Assembly (NCBI GenBank): GCA_024743435.1
Contig: JANSWO010000004.1
Coordinates: 186,001-250,000 of the forward strand
Source: Pseudomonadaceae bacterium
GTDB lineage: Bacteria > Pseudomonadota > Gammaproteobacteria > Pseudomonadales > Azotimanducaceae
Length of the DNA stretch: 64,000 nucleotides
Reading direction: 5' to 3'
A program made the translations under genes and the position numbers. The notes under the pieces are model-generated. The model was given only the letters and a program-made list of their open reading frames with translations, did not search any database and had not been told where the DNA came from. This document shows, piece after piece, positions 16,115 through 24,574 of the stretch (positions are counted from its first letter, which is position 1; each line of letters starts with the position of its first letter).

Positions 16115-17581
16115 TCAGGTTGTCGGCAACGCCGCCCAATAACTGTGTGTGCCGACGCAAATCCGTTTGGGCAGATCGATCGCGCAAATTGGCCCTCGGC
16201 TGACGTCCTCGGCGGCAAACACCAACGCCTGGGAACGATTGCGGTTCATGTCGGTGGTGTAAGTGAGCACGTAGCCATCGTCTTCGCCGACGCTGCCGAG
16301 TCGCGGCGCCATTGGCGATTCGCTGGCAAACACGCCGTCTTCGAATTGCCAGGTTTGGCGTTGGCCGGTGGTGACATCGAGCCTGCTGATACCGTTGAAC
16401 AGGAACCAGCCGGGCTTTGTCGTCATCGCCCAGACGTATTTGTATGGCTTGCCGGCAACGGCCGGGTTGATCATTCCGAATTCGAGAACGCTATCGTCGA
16501 GGGGGGACTCGGTTGTCGCGCCAGTCTTGAGGTTGAAGCGCCAGCGGTGCGCCCGAGCGCCGGTTACGTGCATGTCGAGCATGCGAAACAGCGAGCGTGG
16601 ATCGGCCGCATCGGGCTGGATTTTCGGAGATGGATTCTCCTCGAAGAAGCCGTCCAGCACGATCTCATCGCCGTCCTCGAATGCGTTTATCCAATGCAGG
16701 ACAAACGTGGGTGCGGCCTCGAACCAGCGTACGTCCTGGGGTTGCCCGCGTCGTGGAACGATCGCGAAGCGTGACGGCTGATCACGGAAGTAGCGCACGG
16801 CATGTGCCCCGGACTTCAGAGCTTTCGGGTCCCAGTACAACGGGAAATCGTTAAGGATGGCGTAGTGGTTAGTGAACGCCATATCGTGGGGCAGGCGAGG
16901 CCCGGGTAGCTCGATCGGTATGTAGTGGACGAGTTTGCCGCTGGCGTCCACGACGCCGTAGTGCATGTACGGCGCCTGTTTTGAGTAGTTGAAAAACAGG
17001 AGTTCGCCCGTCGCCTCATCAATTTTCGTGTGGGCAGAAACGCCCCAGCCGGGGGTCAACTCCCGCGTCCAATCGGCTTTGCCTCTGGCCTCAAGGCTTA
17101 TGGGATCAAGCTCGTAGATGTCGCCACACTGATAGAACGAAGTGGCGGCGCTTCCGTTGTGCACGACAACGTCAGTACTGGATGCGTCTTTCAATCGGGT
17201 TCTAGCGCCCCAGCCGTCACGCAGCGACCGCTCGGGTGATTCCATTAGGCCTGCCCAGAGCGGCTCACCGGCGGCGAGCTCTGCTTTCAGTCCATCCGTT
17301 TGGATCATTCTGTTGCGGTAGCTGGCCTGGCCATCCGACAGATGCAAACTGTGCAACATGCCGTCACCATCAAATGGGTGATATCGACCGATGGATGGCA
17401 GTAGCGGGTTTTCGGTGTTGCGCAGGTATACGCCGCTTAGATCTCGCGGGAGCTCGCCGTGCACGGTGAGGCTGGATGCTTCCCACTCTTCGACGTCCGG
17501 CGCCCATGCACCTGTCCGATAGGGGTGGTTGTCGTCGGTCGGTACCAGGGCTGGGTATCGATGAGTCAATCGGTTTGGCAT
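16115..17581 (-). CDS. Carotenoid cleavage oxygenase (RPE65/lignostilbene dioxygenase family)
   Basis: 488 residues, a seven-bladed propeller non-haem iron dioxygenase. The four iron-ligand His can be placed at about 184 (SAHTK), 232 (PHDMAF), 296 (VLHWINA) and 479 (GTHSYW). N-terminal FDGDGMLHSL and YLRNTENP are typical of the family, which cleaves carotenoids or stilbenes. No carotenoid synthesis genes are in the window, so the substrate is open. ATG 17581 gives normal length. It is divergent from a SAM methyltransferase. Confidence 0.9.
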   Translation of the reverse strand: MPNRLTHRYPALVPTDDNHPYRTGAWAPDVEEWEASSLTVHGELPRDLSGVYLRNTENPLLPSIGRYHPFDGDGMLHSLHLSDGQASYRNRMIQTDGLKAELAAGEPLWAGLMESPERSLRDGWGARTRLKDASSTDVVVHNGSAATSFYQCGDIYELDPISLEARGKADWTRELTPGWGVSAHTKIDEATGELLFFNYSKQAPYMHYGVVDASGKLVHYIPIELPGPRLPHDMAFTNHYAILNDFPLYWDPKALKSGAHAVRYFRDQPSRFAIVPRRGQPQDVRWFEAAPTFVLHWINAFEDGDEIVLDGFFEENPSPKIQPDAADPRSLFRMLDMHVTGARAHRWRFNLKTGATTESPLDDSVLEFGMINPAVAGKPYKYVWAMTTKPGWFLFNGISRLDVTTGQRQTWQFEDGVFASESPMAPRLGSVGEDDGYVLTYTTDMNRNRSQALVFAAEDVSRGPICAIDLPKRICVGTHSYWAALPTT

Positions 17582-17673
17582 GAGAATCGCGGCATCGTGT
17601 TCGAAGGTTGAGCATCAGGGTAAAGTGCCGGACTGCGAAGCAGCAAATAATCTGTAGAGGCGAGACGTTAAAC

Positions 17674-18492
17674 GTGAGCAATGAAGAGCAAATCGAGTAC
17701 TGGAACGGCGAAGCAGGCGCAACGTGGGTTGCTGCGCAACAGCGCCTGGATGAGATGCTGGCGCCCATATCCACGCTGGCGCTGGATGCATTCGCCGCGA
17801 GACCGGGCGACCGCGTGATTGATGTTGGCTGTGGTTGTGGCGCGACGTCGCTGGCGCTGGCTGATGCGGGTTGTGAGGTGCTGGGCGCTGATATCTCAGC
17901 CCCGATGCTCGCCCATGCACAACAGCGCGTCGGTTCGCGCGCGATTCGATTTGAACGTCTGGATGCAGCGAACGATTCACTCCCAGGCGGGTTTTCGGGG
18001 CTGTTCTCCCGTTTTGGCGTCATGTTCTTTGATCAACCGGGGGCTGCGTTTGCGAATCTGCGCGCCAGCCTGAACCCGGATGGCCGGCTCGCTTTCGTGT
18101 GTTGGCAGACGCCAAGGAGCAATCCTTGGATGTCCATTGCGGGCGCGGCGATTGCTGATTTCCTGCCGCCACCACCGGCGCCGACCAACCCGCCTGAGCC
18201 GGGGCCCTTTGCCTTTGCAGACCCCGACTATGTGCGATCCACTCTCGAGTCTGCAGGTTTCAAAGATATTGCGATCGAAGGCGCGACACCAACGCTGCAC
18301 GTGGCCGACAACCTCGACGATGCGGTTTCTTTTCAGTCCCAGGTCGGTCCGCTCGCAAGGGCATTATCGTTGCTGGAAGGTGATCAACTGGAGCTGGCGA
18401 GGAATGCCGCGCGCGAGGCACTTGCACCACACATGACGGATGCGGGCTTGGATCTTGGTTCAGCCGTTTGGATTGTGACGGCGCGGGTTTAA
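17674..18492 (+). CDS. Class I SAM-dependent methyltransferase
   Basis: 272 residues. Begins EEQIEYWNGEAGATWV, a common start of this UbiE-like group, then motif I RVIDVGCGCGATSLALA near residue 47, motif II EVLGADIS and a later LFSRFGVMFF. GTG 17674 after GAGGCGAGAC is chosen over an upstream in-frame ATG at 17608. Substrate unknown. Its end faces the hairpin repeat array and the convergent YyaL gene. Confidence 0.85.
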   Translation: MSNEEQIEYWNGEAGATWVAAQQRLDEMLAPISTLALDAFAARPGDRVIDVGCGCGATSLALADAGCEVLGADISAPMLAHAQQRVGSRAIRFERLDAANDSLPGGFSGLFSRFGVMFFDQPGAAFANLRASLNPDGRLAFVCWQTPRSNPWMSIAGAAIADFLPPPPAPTNPPEPGPFAFADPDYVRSTLESAGFKDIAIEGATPTLHVADNLDDAVSFQSQVGPLARALSLLEGDQLELARNAAREALAPHMTDAGLDLGSAVWIVTARV

Positions 18493-18595
18493 CAAGAGCC
18501 AGACAGCCGCTGGCGGTGGGAGATCGCCGCGCGTCATTTGCCTGCTGGGCAGGCTATCCGCTCGCGATGACGGGGATGACGCCATGGGGGCGCTC

Positions 18596-18920
18596 TCGAC
18601 AGATTTTCTTGGCGCTTTGCGCCGGAGAAAATCGTCTGCCGCTACTACCGGGGTTTGAGTCTGGGAGCATTTTGTTCTTGCTCGCGAAGCGAGCTATAAC
18701 AAAATGCCCCTTTCTCGACAGATTTTCTTTGTGCTTCGCACTGGAGAAAATCGTCTTCCGCTCTCCCAAGGTTTGAATCTGGGAGCTGCAGAACAAGAGT
18801 TCTGCAGCCCCGTTTGTGGACGCTTTCGACAGATTTTCTTTGTGCTTCGCACTGGAAAATCGTCTGTCGCTCTCCCAAGGTTTGAATCTGGGAGCTGCAG
18901 AACAAGAGTTCTGCAGCCCC
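18596..18920. repeat. Three tandem hairpin-bearing repeat units between convergent genes
   Basis: Units start at 18596, 18715 and 18826 with TCGACAGATTTTCTT. Each holds a first hairpin (GATTTTCT with AGAAAATC around an inner stem), a stretch ending GGTTTGARTCTGGGAGC, and a second hairpin closing in GCCCC. Units 2 and 3 are nearly identical; unit 1 differs in two stems but keeps them paired. It fills most of the 444-base gap between two convergent genes (stops at 18492 and 18937). A role as bidirectional terminator or structured element is inference. Confidence 0.85.
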
Positions 18921-18936
18921 GTCCCTGCGAAGCACG

Positions 18937-20994
18937 TCACGCCATCGCGCGCTTGAACGCCTCCAAATCAGTGATCGGCATAGAACAGCTCGTACCCGTG
19001 CAGATGTACGCGGTTACCCGCTCTCTTGTGTCGCCCGAGACCAGGCGAGGCAGGTAACTTGGGAGCGCTTTGCCGCTGTCGTCAAACGGAATCTGATAAC
19101 ACTGGCGCCAGGGCGTATAGCCAGCCCCGAGCGCGTCACGCCACGGCGTCGAGAGGGCAATCGGCCCTCGCAGGATAATGCTCTGGCCGGGCGATGCGAG
19201 TTCCTCAATGGCATCACACAGGCTGCCGTGACCAGCCGGATATCGTTCGATGGTGCCGCGCGCCCAGTTGAGTGTTCGTGCGGCGCTGTCCAGGTAACGC
19301 GTCTCACCCATGAGATGACCTAACGCCAGCAACGCGCTCACCAGTACGCCGTTGCCGGCGGGCAACGCTTCATCCATGGTCGGCTTTGGCCGGAACATCA
19401 GGCTCTCGGCGTCGTGGGAGGTGAAGAAGAAGCCACCGTTGTCTGAGTCTTCGAATTTCTCGAGCACCGTGTCTGCCAACGCAATCGCCCAATCCAGGTC
19501 CTCGCCGCGCCAGCGAATCGACAGCATGGTGACCAGGGCTGACAACGTGCACGCGTAGTCATCGAGAAAGCCTGGCTGCCGCGGCTCACCCTGCCAGATA
19601 GCGTGCAGCGTGCCGTCCTGCCAGAGGTTTGCGCGTAGGAAATCGATGCTCCTCGTGGCGGCGTCGACCCAAGTGGGCTCGGCCAGCGCGGCGCCGGCCT
19701 TCGCCATTCCCTGGGCGGCCAGCGCGTTCCATGCTGTCAGGCATTTGTCGTCCAGACCTGGCCGCGTGCGCTTGCTCCGCTCCATCATCAGTTTGCCGCG
19801 CGCGCTCGCGAGCAGTGCCTCGGCGTCGCCGGTGTTCAGGGACAGCCGGTCGACTACGGAGCGCCAGGAATCCGCTCGATGCAGATTCCAGCGGCCTTCG
19901 AAGTTAGCTGGCTTGTCCAGGCCATAAAGGGTTTCGATGAGCAGGTATTCATCGTCACTCAATAGCCGTTTCACGCGGTCTCGACGCCAAACGTAAAACG
20001 CGCCTTCTTCACCGTCGGAGTCGGCATCGAGAGCGCTGTACAATCCGCCCTCGGGGCTGCGCATTTCGCGTTCGAGCCAGCCCACCGTCTCTCGGACTGC
20101 ACCTTCGAACAGAGCATCTGGACCGATGCTCAGGGCATCTGCGTACAACGACAGGAGTTGGCCGTTGTCGTAGAGCATCTTCTCGAAGTGCGGAATCATC
20201 CACTTCTCGTCAACGGAATAGCGGCACCAGCCGCCTCCGAGATGGTCAAAGATGCCACCCCTGGCCATGCCGGTAAGGCTGGTCATAACCGCATCCAGCG
20301 CCTCTCGGTCGTTGCCGCCCGCAAGGCGCGCATAGGCCCAATGCCGCAGAAGCCGTGTCACAGCCGCCGTGTTGGGGAACTTGGGGGCCTGCCCGAAGCC
20401 GCCGTAGCGACTGTCGAAGGAAGCGATGAGAGTATCTCGCGCAGATTGCAGCGTAGCTTGATCGTCACCCGCGGCCTCACTTGCATCGTTCATTGCGTTC
20501 AGCACGGTTGCCAGCTTGTCGCCCTGGCCTGCGAGTTCCTCTCGCTGCTCATGAAAGCTGCTCGACACCCGACGCAGGAGATCGGTGAAGCCGGGCAAGC
20601 CGAATCGGGCCTCTTTCGGAAAGTAGGTGCCGCCGTAGAACGCTTGCTGGCTGTTCGGATCGAGGAACATGGTGAGGGGCCAGCCGCCACCGTTCTGGGT
20701 GAGCAGTTGATGGGCGAGCTGGTAGATCTTGTCGATATCCGGGCGCTCTTCGCGGTCGACTTTGATATTGATGAACAACTCGTTCATCACGTCAGCGGTG
20801 GCGGCATCTTCAAACGATTCGTGCGCCATCACGTGGCACCAGTGGCAAGCCGAATAGCCAATGGAGAGCAGCACGGGTTTATTCGCATCCCGTGCTGCCG
20901 CCCAAGCCTCATCGCCCCATGGATACCAGTGCACGGGGTTCTCGGCGTGTTGTTGCAGATACGGGCTGCTGCAGTCTTTGAGTTTGTTGGTCAT
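18937..20994 (-). CDS. Thioredoxin-like DUF255 / YyaL family protein
   Basis: 685 residues. The N-terminal 160 residues form the DUF255 thioredoxin-like domain, with [13 protein letters not shown] and the redox-like SACHWCHVM (CxxC). The rest is an alpha/alpha barrel like those of six-hairpin glycosidases, with [20 protein letters not shown]. This matches bacterial YyaL and mammalian spermatogenesis-associated protein 20, whose biochemical role is not established. Length is normal. Confidence 0.9.
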   Translation of the reverse strand: MTNKLKDCSSPYLQQHAENPVHWYPWGDEAWAAARDANKPVLLSIGYSACHWCHVMAHESFEDAATADVMNELFINIKVDREERPDIDKIYQLAHQLLTQNGGGWPLTMFLDPNSQQAFYGGTYFPKEARFGLPGFTDLLRRVSSSFHEQREELAGQGDKLATVLNAMNDASEAAGDDQATLQSARDTLIASFDSRYGGFGQAPKFPNTAAVTRLLRHWAYARLAGGNDREALDAVMTSLTGMARGGIFDHLGGGWCRYSVDEKWMIPHFEKMLYDNGQLLSLYADALSIGPDALFEGAVRETVGWLEREMRSPEGGLYSALDADSDGEEGAFYVWRRDRVKRLLSDDEYLLIETLYGLDKPANFEGRWNLHRADSWRSVVDRLSLNTGDAEALLASARGKLMMERSKRTRPGLDDKCLTAWNALAAQGMAKAGAALAEPTWVDAATRSIDFLRANLWQDGTLHAIWQGEPRQPGFLDDYACTLSALVTMLSIRWRGEDLDWAIALADTVLEKFEDSDNGGFFFTSHDAESLMFRPKPTMDEALPAGNGVLVSALLALGHLMGETRYLDSAARTLNWARGTIERYPAGHGSLCDAIEELASPGQSIILRGPIALSTPWRDALGAGYTPWRQCYQIPFDDSGKALPSYLPRLVSGDTRERVTAYICTGTSCSMPITDLEAFKRAMA

Positions 20995-21121
20995 GGGGTG
21001 ATTATCTCACGAGCCCGACCCGGGCGTGGGCTGCGCGGCGTCTGGGTATCTCCTGGCTGTGCTTCATTTGCTCATTCATGCTTCAATCGGGCTTGTTGAA
21101 ACTGGCAGGGAGGCACAGGAC

Positions 21122-21610
21122 ATGGTGGATGCGGACGGCTATCGACCGAACGTTGGCATTGTTGTGTCTAACGCTGCAGGCCAGGTTCTGTGGGCGCGCC
21201 GGGTGGGCGGTCACGATGCGTGGCAATTTCCCCAGGGCGGCATTCAGGAAGGCGAGCGTCCGGAGGAGGCGCTTTATCGCGAGCTGCGCGAAGAGGTCGG
21301 GTTGGGCGAGTCAGACGTCAAAGTACTCGGCCGCACCCGCGGCTGGCTGCGCTATCGGTTGCCAAGGCGCCTGCGCCGGCATAATTCTGAACCGGGCTTC
21401 AAGGGCCAGAAACAGACCTGGTATCTGTTGCGCTTGCTTAGCGCAGACGATTCGGTGCACATGGATGAGACGCCTAAACCGGAGTTTGATGGCTGGCAGT
21501 GGGTTAGCTACTGGTATCCCGTTGGCCAGGTTGTCCCCTTCAAACGAGATGTCTATCGGCGCGCGCTGAAGGAACTCGTTCCCTATCTCGACATCGACCC
21601 CGCCGCGTGA
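21122..21610 (+). CDS. rppH: RNA pyrophosphohydrolase
   Basis: 162 residues. Removes pyrophosphate from the 5' end of mRNA and so starts RNase E-dependent decay. [11 protein letters not shown] is at the N-terminus, and the Nudix box runs from GGIQEGE through [12 protein letters not shown] 21122, with AGGA seven bases upstream, is chosen over the open frame starting at 21026. It is followed after 34 bases by ptsP, the order found in E. coli. Confidence 0.95.
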   Translation: MVDADGYRPNVGIVVSNAAGQVLWARRVGGHDAWQFPQGGIQEGERPEEALYRELREEVGLGESDVKVLGRTRGWLRYRLPRRLRRHNSEPGFKGQKQTWYLLRLLSADDSVHMDETPKPEFDGWQWVSYWYPVGQVVPFKRDVYRRALKELVPYLDIDPAA

Positions 21611-21644
21611 TGGCCCCTGGCGACATGCCTTTTGAGGTCTGCCC

Positions 21645-23921
21645 GTGCTGAATTCGCTCCGCGCCATCGTTCAGGCGGTTGCCGCTGCCAGTGATTTTTC
21701 GCACGCGGTGGGCGTGCTGGTGCGCGATGTTCGCAGTGCCCTGGGCGTCGAGGTGTGTTCGGTTTTCCTCAAAGACCGACATAGCGATCGCCTGGTGATG
21801 GTCGGTAATGAGGGCCTTGCCGATAACGCCGTGGGTCAGGCGATACTGGAAGCTGGCCAGGGCCTGGTGGGTCAGGTGGCCAAGCGGGCTGAGCCGATCA
21901 ACCTGGACAACGCACCAGAACACCCGAACTTTCACTACATCCCGCAGATCGACGAGGATGCCTTCCGCGCGTTTCTGGGCGTGCCGATCATTCACCACAG
22001 AGATGTTCTCGGCGTGCTGGTGGTGCAGCAGCGAACCGCCCGCCGATTCGATGAAGCGGAAGAGGCCTTTCTAGTCACGTTATCTGCGCAACTGGCCGCA
22101 GTTGTCGCCCATGCTCAGGCGACCGGTGATGTCGATGCACTCACGAATGAAAACTTCGATCGTCGTAACGCGTGCTTCCAGGGGGTTGCCGGTTCACCTG
22201 GCATCGCTATTGGTCAGGCTGTTGTGCTCAAAGCCTCTGCTGATCTGGCGGCGGTGCCCGAGCGAGAAGCCGAGGATGTAACGGTCGAGCTGATGCTGTT
22301 CGACCGAGCCATCGATGCCGCACGCGCGGAAATCGAAGGCGTCGGTCAGCAACTGGCCAGTGCGCTACCGCCAGAAGAGCTCGCCCTGTTCGATGTTTAT
22401 CTGCACATGCTCGATGACGCGGCGATGGCCGACGATGTGCGTAACCGGATTCGCCGCGGCCAATGGGCGCAGGGGGCGCTCAAGCAAGTGATCTTCGAGC
22501 ATGTCGGCCGGTTCGAAGAGATGGATGACACGTATCTTCGGGAGCGCGGTAGTGACGTCAAGGAATTGGGCCAGCGAGTGCTGTCCCACATGCAGGACAT
22601 GCGGCGTCGCAAGCAGCACTTTCCCGACAACGCGATTCTCGTCAGCGAGGAGGTAACGCCGTCCATGCTGGCGGAGATTCCCGCGGATAAGCTCGCCGGC
22701 GTCGTCTCCATGCGTGGTGCGGGTAACTCACACGTTGCCATCCTCGCGCGCGCGCTGGATGTGCCCACGGTGATGGGTGCGATCGATCTGCCGATCTACC
22801 AGGTCGATGGTAGCCAGTTGGTGGTTGATGGCTTCTACGGGGAAGTCATCACGGAGCCAGACGAGCGGGCATTGCGCCGCTACGGCGAACTCATGGAGGC
22901 GGAGCGCGGGTTCAATACTGAGCTTGAGTCGCTGCGGGATCTGCCTTGTGTCACCGAAGATGGCCATCGCCTGCGTCTTTGGGTCAACATTGGCCTGGTC
23001 AGCGATATCAGCCGCTCGTTGGACCGGGGCGCTGAGGGTATCGGGCTATTCCGCACAGAAGTGCCGTTTATCACCTCGGATCGATTCCCCACTGAGCAGG
23101 AACAACGGGCCCTGTATCGCGAGCACATGGAGGCGTTTGAACCGCGACCTGTCACCATGCGCACGCTGGACATTGGCGGTGATAAGTCACTCAGCTATTT
23201 CCCGATCGTCGAAGAAAACCCGTTTCTCGGTTGGCGCGGGGTTCGCGTCACGCTCGATCATCCTGAGATTTTCCTCGTCCAGGTGCGGGCAATGCTGAAA
23301 GCCAATGAAGGGCTCAAGGGCGATCTGCGCATCATGTTGCCCATGATCAGCAGCGTCGATGAAACACTGGAGGCGAAAGCCCTGGTGGAGCAGGCCTATG
23401 CTGAGGTTCTCGACGAAGGACTGAACGTTAAAACACCGTTGGTCGGTGTGATGATCGAAGTGCCAGCTGCGGTGTACCAGGCGCGGGCGCTTGCCCGTGA
23501 GGTAGATTTCCTGGCGGTGGGTTCCAACGATCTCACTCAGTACATGCTCGCCGTCGATCGCAATAATCCGCGCGTTGCAGAACTCTTTCGCGAAACTCAT
23601 CCCGCGGTCATCACCGCTCTCCGTGATGTCGCTCGCGCAGCCCGAGCGGAGCGCAAACCGATTGGCATCTGTGGCGAGTTCGCAGGAACGCCGGCTGGCG
23701 CGGTGCTGTGTATGGCCATGGGTTTCGATGTTCTGTCGATGAATGCCACTAACCTGCCGCGGGTAAAATGGGTTATCCGGAATATCAAACGACGGGAAGC
23801 GCGCACGATGCTGTCTGAGGTGCTGAAGATGGGCACCACGGCGGAAGTGGATCGCTATGTTCGCGAGCAGATGACTGAGTTGGGTCTGGGCCGGGTGCTT
23901 CCCAGCCATGCAAGCGACTGA
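21645..23921 (+). CDS. ptsP: PTS-Ntr enzyme I (PEP-protein phosphotransferase PtsP)
   Basis: 758 residues. First component of the nitrogen phosphotransferase system; takes phosphate from PEP and passes it to NPr. Domains in order: GAF (about 15-160), EI N-terminal (about 180-300), swivelling domain with the phosphorylated His363 in GAGNSHVAIL, and the PEP-binding TIM barrel (about 430-725) with Cys676 in GICGEF. The GAF domain separates PtsP from sugar-PTS enzyme I. GTG start 21645. The partner genes ptsN and npr are not in the window. Confidence 0.96.
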   Translation: MLNSLRAIVQAVAAASDFSHAVGVLVRDVRSALGVEVCSVFLKDRHSDRLVMVGNEGLADNAVGQAILEAGQGLVGQVAKRAEPINLDNAPEHPNFHYIPQIDEDAFRAFLGVPIIHHRDVLGVLVVQQRTARRFDEAEEAFLVTLSAQLAAVVAHAQATGDVDALTNENFDRRNACFQGVAGSPGIAIGQAVVLKASADLAAVPEREAEDVTVELMLFDRAIDAARAEIEGVGQQLASALPPEELALFDVYLHMLDDAAMADDVRNRIRRGQWAQGALKQVIFEHVGRFEEMDDTYLRERGSDVKELGQRVLSHMQDMRRRKQHFPDNAILVSEEVTPSMLAEIPADKLAGVVSMRGAGNSHVAILARALDVPTVMGAIDLPIYQVDGSQLVVDGFYGEVITEPDERALRRYGELMEAERGFNTELESLRDLPCVTEDGHRLRLWVNIGLVSDISRSLDRGAEGIGLFRTEVPFITSDRFPTEQEQRALYREHMEAFEPRPVTMRTLDIGGDKSLSYFPIVEENPFLGWRGVRVTLDHPEIFLVQVRAMLKANEGLKGDLRIMLPMISSVDETLEAKALVEQAYAEVLDEGLNVKTPLVGVMIEVPAAVYQARALAREVDFLAVGSNDLTQYMLAVDRNNPRVAELFRETHPAVITALRDVARAARAERKPIGICGEFAGTPAGAVLCMAMGFDVLSMNATNLPRVKWVIRNIKRREARTMLSEVLKMGTTAEVDRYVREQMTELGLGRVLPSHASD

Positions 23922-23977
23922 ATGGCGTTTACAAACCCGTGTACCCACTGCGCTGGCGGCTGCGGTAGTGTTGGCCT

Positions 23978-24574
23978 ATGACGGCAGATCTCGAAAGCAG
24001 CGAAAACGCGCAAGACGACAGTTCACCGCAGGAGCGGAGGCAAAGCTATTCGGAAGCGGAATCCAGGCTGGCTGATGAGCTATTCACGGAGCACTACCAC
24101 GAGTTAATGGCGATAGCCCGGCGCAAGCGTAGGCGCAGCGACGCAAACCTTACGCTCAACACAACCGACATCCTGCACGAGAGTTTTCTCAAGCTTCGGC
24201 AGGCGAGGGGGTTTTCGGGGGACAAACACTTTGTTCGCTCGGCGGTGCTGGCCATGCGCCATGTGCTTTGTGACTACGCCAGACGCAAGTTGACGAGCAA
24301 ACGCCATGCCGAAGGCCTCGTCAGCCTGGATGAAGATGGGAGCACTGAGGTATTGCCCGAGTATGGCGAGACGCCTGAGCAACTGGTCGCGATTGCTGAA
24401 CTTATGACGGCTCTGGCAGAACACAATCCGCGCTGGTCGACGGTTGTCGATGCCAGATATTTCTCCGGCATGACCGAAGAAGAGACGGCTGCGCTGTTGG
24501 ACATCTCCTTGCGAACCGCGCGCCGCGACTGGCAGGGTGCTCGCCGCTGGATAGCGCAGCACTTAGCCAGCTGA
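23978..24574 (+). CDS. ECF sigma factor, ECF43-like (kinase-linked type)
   Basis: 198 residues: a 30-residue polar N-terminus, sigma region 2 (about 33-100) and region 4 (about 140-195, with GMTEEETAALLDISLRTARRDW). Region 2.2, usually the acidic DAED motif that contacts polymerase, reads LNTTDILHES, leaving Thr62 and Thr63 where negative charge is expected. That is the pattern of ECF43-type factors switched on by threonine phosphorylation (EcfP/PknT in Vibrio parahaemolyticus). The facing gene is a Ser/Thr kinase whose stop overlaps this one by 12 bases. Start ATG 23978. Confidence 0.88.
   Translation: MTADLESSENAQDDSSPQERRQSYSEAESRLADELFTEHYHELMAIARRKRRRSDANLTLNTTDILHESFLKLRQARGFSGDKHFVRSAVLAMRHVLCDYARRKLTSKRHAEGLVSLDEDGSTEVLPEYGETPEQLVAIAELMTALAEHNPRWSTVVDARYFSGMTEEETAALLDISLRTARRDWQGARRWIAQHLAS

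Noticed and set aside
18596-18920. CRISPR array
   Set aside because: Repeats are 110-120 bases with no unique spacers of equal length, and there are no cas genes.
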